A stretch of DNA of 64,000 nucleotides from Solenopsis invicta. Its lineage: Eukaryota; Arthropoda; Insecta; Hymenoptera; Formicidae. Position numbers and translations under genes: made by a program. Shown piece by piece: positions 25,426 through 38,200 of the stretch. The stretch spans positions 16,474,156-16,538,155 of the forward strand of contig NC_052673.1 of NCBI RefSeq assembly GCF_016802725.1, written 5' to 3'. How positions within the stretch are numbered: position 1 is the first letter of the stretch; each line of letters opens with the position of its first letter. The notes beneath the pieces were generated by a model. That model worked only from the letters and a program-made list of their open reading frames with translations, was not told the DNA's origin and searched no databases.

Positions 25426-27055
25426 AATGGGAAAGATATTTCCGCCGTCCTCCCAAATTATATTTACACATTTATCACTATTAGACGTAGATAATTAATA
25501 GGTAGATCAATTATTAATAGACTGACAATTGAAATCAAGCGCAGAGCTTGTCCATTTTTGCACAAGGATCGAGTTTAATTCTATAAATTTCTGGCCTAAA
25601 TTTTGCAAAAAGCTGCATCGCGGTAGCATCGCATCATTCGCAAAACAGGCGTTCCGTATAAACAGAGCAACGGCGAGATTTTTCATTGATTTTGAAAAAA
25701 ATGCTCAGAATTCATTCCGTTAAAATGTCTGGCGCGGCGCGATGTACGCGGCCGTAAAACACCGCGATATAGCAACGAATGCGGATCAGAGGGGTTTCAT
25801 GTGACCACTTCGGCATTCCCGTGCATAGTAAACGCGAGGGCGGGAGGGGGGGAGGGGGAGTGGATGGGATTGAAACCCATCACTCACTGTCCACAACAAT
25901 CCGAGCAGGACGCGCACATCAGTTATCACTGGCCGCTTCTTCGGCAACGGACGCAAATTTGAGCAGTACTGCAATAGATACCGTAGCTGACATGGTGGTC
26001 TGATGGTTTAAGACGTGGAAACGTTACACCGCGCGCTTACAGGAGATTTCGATCGGGCGAAGCTTTTCTGATGAGAACAGCGCGCGGGTGTAATAATATA
26101 TCGCACACCAGAAAGCTGACACAAGTCGAATTTTTTGAATTTTGTTTTACGTGCGGATTGTGTTCTAAATACACCGGCCTTCAATCAGAAAAAGTGACAA
26201 GTTGAATTCAAATAAAAAAAAAGAAAAAAAAGCGGAAAAATGAAAAACGGGAGAAATGACACAAATCAGAGTTGTCAAGAATCTAACGTAACACTATAAT
26301 GGAATTAATATTTACATTATCTATAAAGAATTTGAAGCAAGCAATTATAATTGTGATTAGCTCTCTGTTACTTAAGTTAGGTCGAAACATTGTGAAGAAG
26401 TTTCAGTAAACAATTTACCAGTTTGTCGACTAAACTTCAAAGTATTCATTATTTTTATCCCTGGCTACTGCAAGTAATAATATATTCGAGTTACTCAACT
26501 TATATTTAATACTATATCGTAAATAAGTAATTTTGAAATATGCAATTTTCTTTACCGTCTCTTGAACATTTTAAATTTTGTGTCGTCTTCCTTACGGACG
26601 TGCGACATATAATATTATTTTATAATCACCCTCTTTTTATGAGTTCTCTCTATGTAAACACGTGCGTTATATTTCCTCAAAGTAATTTTAATTAACATTA
26701 ATTTTGCACGTATGCGAAAAAGCTTCGTCATAAAATTACGTATAAAACATACGTGATGCATTTCTCTAAAGTAAATAACTGAAGAGATAATTAAATAATC
26801 AATTTTGTATCCGACGTGACTTCGGTCGGCTGTATCGCTTTTCCAGCTAAATTGCCTAAGTAATCAAAGGCACGTGCAAACAACGGAAAACTAGAAACTT
26901 GATCGAGTCAGTGAATCGCCGATATATCGAATGTTCAACATTTGTTCGTGTCAACAGAAAGCGGAACTGGCTTCATCGAAGTCGTATCCAGTTCGCCCCA
27001 CGTTACGGTCTCGCTGTAGAGCTTCTAGTTCTGCATCTCTCCTCCCGAAGCTGAG
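25426..27055. other. Noncoding stretch, nothing recognised
   Basis: CpG-rich unique DNA to about 26110, then AT-rich DNA (26140-26800) with an A-rich tract at 26212-26235, then unique sequence. A 16-base word (ATCACTCACTGTCCAC) is shared with 25158, as expected by chance. Confidence 0.5.
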
Positions 27056-27138
27056 AGAAAGAGAAAGAGAGAGAAACAAGAATATCACAACACCTATAAC
27101 TCAAGTGTTCCAGTTATTGCTGAACACCTTCTCTCTTA

Positions 27139-27173
<35 letters not shown>
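27056..27173. repeat. GA-rich tract with (GA)n run
   Basis: Two purine blocks: an imperfect one at 27052-27075 and a pure GA run at 27142-27173. The run is preceded by CTTCTCTCTTAAG, so the local sequence can fold on itself. Confidence 0.9.
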
Positions 27174-27175
<2 letters not shown>

Positions 27176-27314
27176 CGCGCAGTTTGCGCTTATGTCACGG
27201 AAGTGGCATAAAGTGGTAAGATCGCATTTTCGTCAAATGGAGGCACATTCAATTATCCCAAGACCGACGGTGCAATCTCAAAGTATAAAGATTAAACGCT
27301 GCAACGTACACATA

Positions 27315-27343
27315 GCAACAACAACAATAACAACAATAACAAC
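27315..27343. repeat. (CAA)n microsatellite with CAATAA variants
   Basis: CAA trinucleotide run followed by a short GCAGCGGC stretch. It gives Thr-rich or poly-amino-acid readings in one frame, but there is no sign of a gene around it. Confidence 0.85.
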
Positions 27344-29040
27344 GGTGGCAGCAGCGGCGATAGCGATTCACGGCGGCAGCAACCCTCAGTTTCGGTCGGC
27401 TTTTATTGTCGGAGATAACAATAGAGAGGCCATGCAGATGCTCGCCGCTCATAAAGCCTCCCACCCTGTTTTTTAACCTAGCCTCGCTCCGCGCTTTCCG
27501 TCGAGGTGTTCGAATTTTTTCTCTTTACGCCCGAGGGCCGCGTCCGCCAACCCCTCGCGCGCCGCGCTCTTTTCCCTCTGTTCACCCTTTTATTGGCACG
27601 CCGGAATGTTTGCATTGCGAGACCGGCAGAGTGGCCGACCGGCACGGTTCGTGTGTCGGTTTCATGAATTTCATTTGTAGCGACAAGACGACGCGTATAT
27701 ATTCGCGCCGAGCATGCCGGCAATTCGGCTGGATTTTTATAGATAGAAAGAGGGATATTTCCTTTTTCGCTCTTTTACGGACGAAATCATGCCTTGCGGC
27801 ATGCCGACAGAAACGTCGGGGTTCGTGAGAAAGAGACAGATAATTGAGCGCGACTTTCACGGTACGTTTTCGGTAAATGGATGTGCACTTGGTGAACAGT
27901 ATGTTATTCACAGTTATAGGAAACCAACGTGAGTCTCTACATTAGTGTAAAAATTAAAAGCCAACTTCTTCACGATTCTGCCAATCAACATTTTTCTAGA
28001 GGAACATACACTTAAAATTAATGGAGAATTAAGAGGCCTATTTGCGTGGCAGTTAATTTGTAAAGAAATCTTCCTTTCTAATTGTTATAGATTTTCGCAA
28101 GATTTCCCATTGTAATTTTAAATAAAAAAATAAACGATGGAAATATTGAGTTGTAACGTAAAACTACCCAACACTTATAATTGAAACTCATAACTGGATA
28201 TGATATCTATTTGACTTGTCATCAGCTATACGTAATGAACGTATGAAAAATTCAAATGTTCAACGTTCAATTATTTCATTCAGCATTTCTTACACACTAT
28301 CATTATCTGCGGATGACAATTCTAATTTGAATTTAATCATATCTCTCAGTCGCAGAGAACATAAAATGTCGATGAATCAAAATAACTTTCAGTCGTTCTT
28401 GTTTGAATATTAGCTTGTCTTTTTATTGATTTTTCACAACCAGCGAAATGTCTGTGACAAGAGCTGAGTGAACATCGATTCTGAATCGAGTACATATTTT
28501 TAGCGATCTCTTAAATTGACGCCATCAATAACGTATATTGAGTAAAATTAAGATATTTATGTCAATTGTCGCGACAGTTTATTAAATTTATGTCTCATCT
28601 TTGAACTACTCGAATTTTCATCGATATATAGAGTGACTGAATTTATAAAAATTTATTACAAATAAAATCTTTGAAATTTGAAATTTCTAGACAGACGTGA
28701 AAAGTTTCAAGTCTAAGTAGTTCCTTTGTTTTTGAAAGTGTAATTTTTCCAATCTTTAAAAATGTTTAGATTCATAAAAATTTGAAACTTGAAAAGAGTC
28801 TTTGGATTATCAAATTAGTCAATTTATTTATAGTTAAATCTTTGTTCTCACTCAAATAAGAACGTTCTATCTTTGATTCAACGGTGACGTTTCTGAGTTC
28901 TTTAATTTTTCATGTCTTCAGATTTTCGAATTTCTTGGTTTCTTTAAAATCGCTGTAGATAAGGTTTCTCGTGAGTACATATATGTATATATACACTGAT
29001 TAAAGAACAGACCAATGTTGATGTGTTAGGGAAGGCAACC
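27344..29040. other. Noncoding stretch, nothing recognised
   Basis: GC-rich with overlapping opposite frames to about 27850 (best 140 codons, no domain), then AT-rich. 28620-28960 has many short repeats of GAAATTTG/CAAATTTC-type words, possibly an eroded inverted-repeat element, but no defined ends. Confidence 0.45.
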
Positions 29041-29080
29041 GAGAATGAATAGCGTACAGGGAGAATGAATAGCGCACAGG
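29041..29080. repeat. 20-bp tandem duplication
   Basis: GAGAATGAATAGCGTACAGG is followed directly by the same unit with one change (T to C). Recent local duplication. Confidence 0.95.
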
Positions 29081-29710
29081 TATTGGTCGAGCAAAGGGAT
29101 CAAAGTTTACCGGGCTCTAGAGACATAGCACGCAATTACATGAACATACAAACACGTTCAGCGCTCTTATTCAACCTATTTTCATTCTGTTTTCCCCCAA
29201 CATGCATCCATCCTATATGCATCGCAATACGTGTAATCCTCTTATTTCTTTACGTATCAGTAGTATAATATTCATTAAGTCCGTCGAGATTAATTTTCTG
29301 TAACTTGCACATACAAATTTTTTAGAACAAACGACGTTCAGCAACGCATTTTCATGCATTTTATTTACAATCTTTTTTTTCGATTTTTATACGTTAATTG
29401 TTAATCTTTTATGTTGATAATAGATTTGACAAAATTTTTTGCAGCACGTTTTACAGCGCTATCTCATTTAAATAATGTCGAAGATATTTACATGCAATAT
29501 AAATAAATTATTTTGAAATAATTGAGCAAAAAAATGAAAAAATAATTACTTTGTTCAAGACTCTTGACTTAGCAAAATTCAAATATACATTTTTTGATAT
29601 TTACGACAATTTCTGTAATGCAGTATTTGCGAGTATTTTAATGGATTTAATTATAAAAAGATAAAAAATGTCATATATTTGAATTTTTTATATATTATAT
29701 ATTATAAAAT
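29081..29710. other. AT-rich spacer, nothing recognised
   Basis: Unique sequence becoming very AT-rich toward the fold-back element, with a TATA-rich run just before its left edge. Confidence 0.6.
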
Positions 29711-30557
29711 AATTAGTAATTGAAAATTAGGCTAACGAGAATCAGCGCGGGTAAAAGTGCGCAACCACAAATATTAATATTATACAAATTATTTATTTAT
29801 TTTTAAATTACAAACGATCCTCGTACTTCTTCATGGTTCTGCGTAACTTACTCCACCACCTCCATTGCCTCTTTCACCATCTTCCGATCGCGCCATTGTC
29901 GTTCCGTCTTTGTCTCCGGAGGAATTTTCACCATGTTTCCACCGTTCGTCATGGCAGGGTTTGACTCATTGTGATCTTCTGCAACGACATGTTGGTGGTG
30001 TTAAAGTCCACCATCATGAACGTCTCCTCGAATTCCGTCATTGTTCCGACAGACTTACTACCCAATGAGCTCTTGTGTTTCCATCATTCGTCAGTAGCAG
30101 GGTTCCACTCGTGATCTGCAACGGCGCGTTGGTGATGTCAAAGTCCACCGTCCAGCGTCTCGTCGAATTCCGTCATTGCACCAACAGATTCACTATCCAG
30201 TAAACCTGTCGAAACAATGGCGGAATTCTAGGAGACGCTCATGACGGTGGACTTCAATATCACCAACACGCTACTGCAAATCACAATGAATGAAACCCTG
30301 TCATTGACGAATGGTGGAAACACAAGAGCATATGGTGAAAATTCCTCCGGAGACAAAGACGGAACAACGATGGCGCGATCGGGAGATAATGGAGAAAGTG
30401 GTGGAAGTGGTGGAGTAGGTTACGGCAGAACCATGAGTGAGTACGACGATTGTTTGTAATTTAAAAATAAATAAATAATTTGTATAATATTAATACTTGT
30501 GGATTGCGCACTTTTACCCGCGCTGACTCTCATTAACCTAATTTCCAATTACTAATT
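29711..30557. mobile_element. Fold-back element with internal module repeats
   Basis: An 847 bp inverted-repeat structure. The outer arms (about 29711-29934 and 30322-30557) are near-complementary. They share AATTAGTAATT at the edges, then TTAGG(C/T)TAA(C/T)GAG, GCGCGGGTAAAAGTGCGCAA, a TTATTTATTTATTT block, CCTCCGGAGGAATTTTC-type sequence and a GCGCGATCGG/CCGATCGCGC site. Between the arms is a ~125 bp module in three copies: two direct (29935-30061 and 30077-30199) and one inverted (30202-30321). All share GTTGGTGRTGT, AAGTCCACC and CGAATTCCGTCATTG-like words, mutated in the third. No transposase is encoded; the short open frame at 30241-30459 is a reading of the repeat. The form fits a nonautonomous fold-back DNA transposon. 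Confidence 0.8.
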
Positions 30558-31449
30558 GTTTCAAATTTCGAGAGTCTTGAACTAATTATATACTTAATCG
30601 TTTTTTATATATCATACATTATTTTTCATATATATATTTAAATTTTTATATTAATCGCATAACTAATTAATACAAACAGCAAAATCCTGTTTTTCTTCAG
30701 TATGGAATACGTCTTCACATACTCTTCACATATGTTTATTTAATTAATCCTGTCTCGACTTTGTAGGCAATCTTTCATGTCAGTTGGAATTGAAGAACAA
30801 TGCTTTCACGTCCAAATGTTTGGTTCTCTTTTACATCGCGCTGGCAGTGAAATTCACATATCGCGGAGAATGATAGCACAGACGACTTGAGCGATATTCA
30901 ATGACTCGCGTAAACAAATATGTCTTAAAATAATAAACTTCGTAAACGTGGGCGTATGTACGCAACCGATATTGACCGATAAATTTTCGTTCAATAACAG
31001 CTGTTATATTTTGATAGCTACGAACATTTTTTCCTATTTTTCTAAAACAAATAACGCTCCACAAAAAACCGATAAAAAATACTCAGCCTTTAAGCTTACC
31101 AAAAATCTTTCCGGGCAACAACGTACAATGATATAATACAAATACATTCATTGTATCTCGCACGAGACATTTGCTTACGCAAACAGCGCATTATCCTGAT
31201 TTGATGGTACATAGAAAAAAAAAAAATGGAGAAATTTAATAAGTCCGATTAATTGCACCGGCTATAAACGAAGGTAACTCAAACTCGATTAATCGTCGGC
31301 CAATCGCGAGAGTTAACTAATTAAACTGAACATCGAAAGTTATCGCGCGATATTGGATGGGACTCGAAAATCCGGATCTCATCGGCGTTACCTCGAGCGG
31401 ACTGTGTGTTAATTTTCACCGCGCGCCGGCTCGTTTTCCCACGGGTTTG
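30558..31449. other. Noncoding stretch, nothing recognised
   Basis: AT-rich to about 30720, then unique mixed sequence. Only frames below 80 codons, on both strands. Confidence 0.55.
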
Positions 31450-31458
31450 TTCTCTCTT

Positions 31459-31495
<37 letters not shown>

Positions 31496-31513
31496 ATCTC
31501 TCTTTCTCTTTCC
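31450..31513. repeat. (CT)n microsatellite
   Basis: Imperfect CT run with TTTC interruptions. Confidence 0.95.
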
Positions 31514-32330
31514 TATAAAATTTTCATGGTTTTCGCAGAAGCTCAGGAGCGGATAAAGCGCGTTGTCGGTCGAAGGAAATGGCGGTAACAAGACCGTTTG
31601 ATATATAACGGCAGTTTTCGCGACACAAACGTTTTTCGCGAAAATCAAAAGTGGGTGATGCGCCCGTAGAAATTCTATCAAGGAAAGGAAGAAAAACAGA
31701 GGGAGGAGGAGGATAGGTGGAGTGTTGCACCGTAAACCTGCTCCGACTTTCTCCTCCTCTCGTTCTCCTTTTCTATCTTTCGGTCGTTTCATCTCTGCCT
31801 TACCTTCAACTCGTTTCGGTCTCCCTTTTTCGTTTCGCTCTCGCATATCCTTCGCCCGCGTCCTCCTACCAGAGTAAAACTACTCTTTCTCTTCTTTTCA
31901 CGACGTCGCCGTACCGCCATGCGGCCCCGTATTACTCGAGCTATGTAAATGAATTTCGTTTAATTATCTGGGAGAGGTCTCGCGCACCGAGAACGAGACC
32001 GGCAGAAACGTGGGGGTACGAGGGTTAGCTCCCAAGAGAGGGTGACGTTGCTTTCGCTACACAGTTAAAGACTGCCCCTGAATTCACTGCGACGGCACTT
32101 TGCCAGCTTTAGAGAATTTCTCAAGTCCCATCTCTTTCTCTCTCTCTCTCTTCACCTCTCTTTCTCATTTTCTCTGAACCGCCTTCTTTGTCCGCCTCTT
32201 CTCCTTTCTTCCTTCATTTTCCTCTCTGCCCGGCCTGTTACCCTCGCGCATAAACGCCACCCTTCTCTCTGTCGCCCCGTTCTATTTATTTCTCGTTGTC
32301 TCGCGGCACCATGGCACGGCTATTACACTG
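31514..32330. other. Pyrimidine-rich region
   Basis: After the CT run, the plus strand stays C/T-rich over 31735-31850 and again over 32131-32290. The 145-codon minus-strand frame (31409-31846) is a Lys/Arg/Glu-rich reading of this bias and crosses the microsatellite, so it is not taken as a gene. Many CTCTC words could bind GAGA-type factors. Confidence 0.45.
32131..32175. repeat. CT-rich low-complexity tract
   Basis: CT dinucleotides with CACCTC and TTTCTC interruptions. Confidence 0.85.
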
Positions 32331-34986
32331 GTTTTGTCTTCTAATCGCGCCACGGCCGGTTCTTTACGGAGACGTCAGTTAATTCGTTGTCTTAGGGAAG
32401 CATAATAATGAATCGCGCCAGCTGATTCACGACGCATCAAATTTGCAACGCAAACAGCGAGCAGTAATAAATGAAATCGTTAATACAGAGAACTTTCGAG
32501 AAATTAAAATAAAATTTTGATAAAAGATTTCTATAGAATAGACAACACCCAATTCTAAATTGATAATGTCTCTTAACCCGTGATACATCTAAAGATCCAA
32601 AACCTAAAAACGGCGATGATCGCTTTTTGAACGTGTTCGAGTTTGTCCTACTTCAGTTACATAGAATAAGTTCTCTAATACACACTGAATTTTTGTTTTG
32701 CTTTTATATCGATTGGAATTGCATTGCATGCTTAACGTTGTTGGCGATTCGACGATATTGTTTTTACTGTTTGGTATGCATCGGTGAATAACCCTTTGGG
32801 GATAGAAATTTAATGGATAACATCGCGTACCTGACTCGCATATTTTTCTTGCAGCTCTTGCCAAACATTCAATATCAGATATCTCGCCCGCGATTTTCTA
32901 TATCGGAAATATTTCGGAAAGCGTACGCTATACGATGTCGCCTGTACGGAATAAGAAAATCCTCTACATACAAAATCGTGACTATTAACAATCGACTTTT
33001 TGTATAATTTTCATATATATTTTATCGTATTTTCATATAATTTTTTTCGTATAAATTTTGCATATTTGTCACTACGTATAATTGTCATTCGTAAAAAATA
33101 AATCCTCGTTGTATCTAATGCTTCGAAAAAGATAACAATTTAAATTTAATTAAATAAAAAGACAAAAACTGCGTCGTGCGAATAATAAAACTGGAAACAC
33201 ACCAATTTAATCGGCCTACGCAAACGCCACGCGATCCGCAACGTGGAATAAGAATATACGGCGAATTAAAGTTGGTTCGGAACTATGCGGGTATTGGATC
33301 CCAACTACCACGAAAGTCTCGTTTTTTCACGTCCTTGTCTTCCTCATTGCAACCCGAATTCCAGAGTCCTCTTCGTCCGATCGGTCCCAACGGCGGTGGT
33401 CGGGGCACTCCGTCGCCCGGGCGACGTTAGTTAAGATTAAGTTAAAGTTGGATGAACTTCGACCCGAGCCGAGAAACTATGCATGAGCGGTTATATTATC
33501 GCCAGATTTTGCGAGCCGTGCAGCAATATAATGCGAATTTAAGGGGGATCTTATCACGTCGTTCTATAACCATACAAGTTTAATATTAATGTAAGACGCT
33601 CTGCCGCGGGCGCTTGAACGTGATTCTTCGCGTTCGTGACGAAACAGCTTTTCACACCAGAAAAACATCTGTCATATTATTATCAAATATTTAAAGTCGC
33701 ATTATATATGGAATATTTTGGTAGCTGCACGCTTTTTTTAGATTGCAGATACTGGTTAACTTAAAAACAAATAGTAATCTCTCCGTAATAGAAAATAATA
33801 ATATTTAATACAAATGAAATAAATAATTTATAGATTTAAAAAAAAGTTGAAATTAAACTTTCTTTTATTGTGAAAGGATTTGATAAATTAAATTCTTGCG
33901 TGTTTAAATTTATACAGCATAGTTCTGCTCTTTTTTCACGGGGATTCTATCGTGGAGTTTTATTTTAGAAAATATTCGACGAAATCAAAATAACTCTCTA
34001 TCTCGGTTTTCGTCTTCATTTTTATTCTGTCGTAAAGTCGAAGTGTCGATTTTCTTTCCAACAAATAAAAAACTAGAAGCAAACCATGCGCGCACGTAAA
34101 TCTGCACGTGTTTTCGACACGATAGAGATTCGATCAGAGGAGAAGAGGAACCTTCAAGCCCGTTCTGTCTCGCGAAGAGTAATTTTTTTAAATCGAACCT
34201 TCCGGCGGCGGCGGCGGCGTCGCAACTGGCATTCTCGGGTGGAATTCACAAAAAGTAGCGAGCAACGTCGAGGAAGGTGAAAAAGGCCGCATCGATGGCG
34301 CATCGCTCAACAGCCTTGGTACGTAGATACACGTACATCTCCCAACGGCATATATACGCCACCACCGTGTCCTCCTTCGCCCCGTCGTCTTTTCCACCTC
34401 CGCTTCCAACTCCTCCGTCTTTCCTTCTCACCCACTCTCGATCTGACGCACGCACACACGCGCGCGTTATAAAATGCTCGTTATAGTTCGCCACGTAGGC
34501 GTGCGGGGTGAGGAATTTAATTTAGAACTTGATTTATATTTTAGCGGGCCATAAAATGGGGAAATAATTTGTCCCCGTGAACGCGTATGAGATGGGCTTC
34601 CTCCTCTGCACTACTATGCAGGGTTTCGTACGTATCAACCGTCTCCCCCTTTCTTCCCTCGCCTATCCTACTTGCGTTCTATCCGTACGTTAAACCCGCC
34701 ACGGGTCGCCTTCTGCCGAAAGGTCGCGAGTCGACGGGCACATACATTACATCCAAGTGCCGAGCCTTCCTTCCCGGCAATGCACATAGAGGATGCTGTT
34801 CTTACATGGACCAGCGTTAATCTTGAAAATCTTTTGTGCGCGAATCTTCACGTTGGTCTTCGAGGATCGATGTGAGAAAGGCGCGATTATAAAAGGTAAA
34901 GGCGTTTCTTATGCAAATGCGCTGACTAAAAAGGCGAGTTGTCCAAAGACAGATGTTTAAGGATGTATGTGTCACATCTCAAAGCA
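32331..34986. other. Noncoding stretch with a GC-rich patch
   Basis: Mixed unique DNA. 33000-33110 has a loosely tandem motif around TCGTATAATTTT/CATATATTT. 33170-33640 is CpG-rich. 33660-34080 is AT-rich. 34080-34870 is CpG-rich with a GGC trinucleotide run (34203-34219) and several overlapping frames below 85 codons. Nothing identifiable. Confidence 0.45.
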
Positions 34987-35242
34987 TTATCAAAAATTTT
35001 TTATATGCAGATTGTTCTGTTACTATAAAATTTGGGCATAATTCTTTCATTGGTTTAAAAGTTATTTAATTTTTTTGCTCTTTATTCTTATGTAAAATCG
35101 TGTTTTGCAGTACTTATGTGCAAATTTGATAAGGAAATAACATTACAAATTATATCAAATTTTTTATATATGTAAATAAAATTCTAATAAATATTCGTGC
35201 AAAAGTTTATTTGAATCCATTTACTCGTTTAAAAGTTATTTA
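34987..35242 (+). repeat. Diverged direct repeat, likely eroded transposon
   Basis: Two similar segments, 34987-35068 and 35155-35242, both begin with ATCAAA(AA)TTTTTTATAT. Both pass through a CTATAAAAT/CTAATAAAT block and end in the identical 16-mer GTTTAAAAGTTATTTA. The period is about 170 bp. A third, weaker relative may follow near 35375-35420. AT-rich direct subrepeats like these are common inside nonautonomous DNA transposons, but no ends are visible. Confidence 0.4.
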
Positions 35243-38200
35243 CTTAAAATTGCAGCAAGATAGAGTTATTTTTACTGCATAAGCCGAATTTTTCATTATT
35301 TTTTTTGCAATTACTTTCAAAAATTCGGGTCATGGCCAAAATTTTTTATTGTTGATTAAGAAAAAAGAAATAAATATAAGAAGTCAAGTTTTTAAATTTC
35401 GAAAATTTTCAGCTGGTATTGAGCCAAAAGATTTTTAAAACAATTATTTTTTTAAGTAAAGTTTGTTTTTTTTAATAAATTACACTCTAATAGTATAATT
35501 AGAGATAGTATATTTATATTTATATATAATTAATATAAAAATACATTAGCACGGGATATCCGGAATATGTACATCTAATTCATAATAATTTTTGTGAAAA
35601 AGTAATCCAAACATGCTACAGGGAGTTTTATTTCTAAAACGTTTTTAAATTTTTACGACGCAATCTTTTCCACGATCGTTAATTTGTCGTGAATAGGGGG
35701 ATATCAAAACAGCAATCTTCATGGACGTAGTGTCGAAAGAGAAGCAGTCGTTATCATGACGTCGTAATCAAAGACAAAGACGGACTTTAACGCTGAAGTA
35801 AGGAAGAGAGGTCGGGAGATATTTACGACTTGGAAAGAGATGGTGCGGTAAGGTGCGAGTATAAACGTGTATAGTATGGGTCGGAGCAATCTCCCTCATC
35901 CTCGATCTCACCGAGACTGAGGGATTCATTAAGGTTGGATGGAGGTGTTAATATAGTGAGTTCCGCGCGCCACTTTGCCTTTCGTAAGACAGGGATACGA
36001 GTCACCGACGACGAGAAGACGAAGAGAAGCAGGGGAGGAGAGCGCGACGGTGGATGGCGAGAATTTTGCGAGGAAGACGAGAGCGCGAGAGCGTAAACGT
36101 GGAACCGTCGACGGAGGTGGGACAATCGCGGGGTTCAAGTGTACCCGTGAAGCTAAATTGCGCGGGTTCCGCCGCCAGGACGAAACTATTAGCTAGGATT
36201 TAGATTCGCGCGCGACTCGACGGCGTCTTGCCCGCGTATTTTGACGCTGTCGCCTATCGTCCCGGCAATTCTCGGGGATGGAGAGACGATGAGATGTTAT
36301 AGACTCCGAAATGAATCCCGACTCTCCGTGTCAGAGTTAATAGACACGATCTATATCTCAAATATTTGCACCGTCATTTTATGTGTGTGTTCAAATTAAA
36401 AGAAAGTGTTATATACTGAGACTGTAAAAAAAATACTAGACATTTTTGATACAAATAAAATGGAGGGGTTGATTAGTGTCTTACTTTAGCTCTTGTTTAA
36501 AATATATCCTTTAAATCTTTATTTAAACATTAAGCTTTACATCATCTCATCGGCTTTAAAATATTTCGTAACATAAAAACCTAATTGAATACTTTTTTCA
36601 ATAAAAAATTACAAGCTTTTTTCTTTAGATTATACTTCTATCCCGTTTATTCGGCGTGCCGTTTAGAATTTGTGCTTTTGAATCATTGGTATAAGCCAGA
36701 ATCGAGTGCTTTTGCCGAAGTAATTGGCAGTGTATTTCGCGAACGAAACGCGCACGCAAAATACGAAATGGGGGCAATCATTTTGAAAGCTTCAAACCGG
36801 CGATTGTATAGTATAGGTACGTGTAATTGGGTCGACAAGTTTAGAAAACATTCATACACCCCACATCTATAAAATTTCCGCGTCATCGTGCAACTCTCCT
36901 ATCACCCAATTTATCGGCGCCTCGCGTGGAAATTAACAATCAAGCATTGAATGCGCTCAACGAAGGAGCGCTACAATTTGCTCCTATCTCCCGTAATCTC
37001 CCGTAAGTAGTGTAATCCTTTGGAGTGCTATGAATATGCAGGCGAATCCCACGTGGTTTCCTATAGCACGCCATATAAGTTAATTGTCACGTTTACTTAA
37101 TTCAATGGGGTAGAAAAATGGGTTACTTTCATCAAACGTTAGCTTGTCCGACTCGTTCGTCTGTTTCCGCTTTTCGGGAAATTAATCGATGAATCAGAGC
37201 AATTATTAATTTACATTGACAAAATTTACATCGAGCATTACATTTAGTTTCTCTTTATCGGCATTACTTTTCCTAATTTTCATGACTTTTTATCGATTCA
37301 ATTTGATCCGATTTATCTCGATTGTAAAAAATTATTCAATAAATTCTCCTTTCTTCAGGAAAACGCGACGCTCAATGCAACCGCGAAAAATGTTGTCGAA
37401 TGCCGAGGCGGTTCGTTTGCCACGATGAGGAGGGGCTACGTTTATGTCGTTTCGAGCCACATGCGGATTCTTTTTGGATCGCATTAGTTACCGGCGCGAT
37501 TCCACTCATGAGGCATTGAACGAGCCAGTCCATTAATGGCGCGCGATCAAAGAATATTGAACGTCGATTCGTCGAGAGTGCTCTGGAAATTTCACGTTAG
37601 TTAGACGTAAACGAGCCGTTTCCCTCATTTCTCTGATCCAATCTTGCACTATTATTCGTTCCGCGAATGGTAGTTGCTTGTGAAAAAAAGAAGAGGGATA
37701 TTCAGCTGTTCACGCCCACAGAGTTTTTGATCAAGTTCGTTAACGTGAGATATATCGCGTAGGCAAAAAAATTGTCACTAGAATAAATTTTGTCAATTAA
37801 TCTTACAATATTATCAGATAACAAAATTACATTGAGTTTTATGTACCGGCGGAAAGAATTTTGAATAATTATGAAAATGTTAGACAAATTTTTATTTAAC
37901 ATTAATTTCGTTTAATATTAATTTAATTATCGGGTAAAAATTAAAACAAATTTATAATTTAGCTAACCGCTAATTAATCCAATTATATTCATTACAATCA
38001 ATTTTCCCTATCTTGATATTTGCACGAAAAGTAATTGAGCGTAATTGCACAAGAAGAATGAATCGACACGTAATATATTTTTGCTACCGTCAACCTATGC
38101 ATCTCGTCAAAGAGCAACTCAAGATCAACATCGTTCTCGAAGTCACGTGAGCGGTCCCGTAATCAGCGGAAGACCTCGTCTCACGTCCGACGTCAATGTT

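Noticed and set aside
25158..25893. Shared 16-mer ATCACTCACTGTCCAC at 25158 and 25878 as a repeat family
   Set aside because: Flanks do not align; a single match of this length is expected by chance in 64 kb.
30241..30459. 72-codon frame inside the fold-back as a transposon protein
   Set aside because: It is a reading of the inverted module and arm; Gly/Ser/Asn-rich with no transposase motif.
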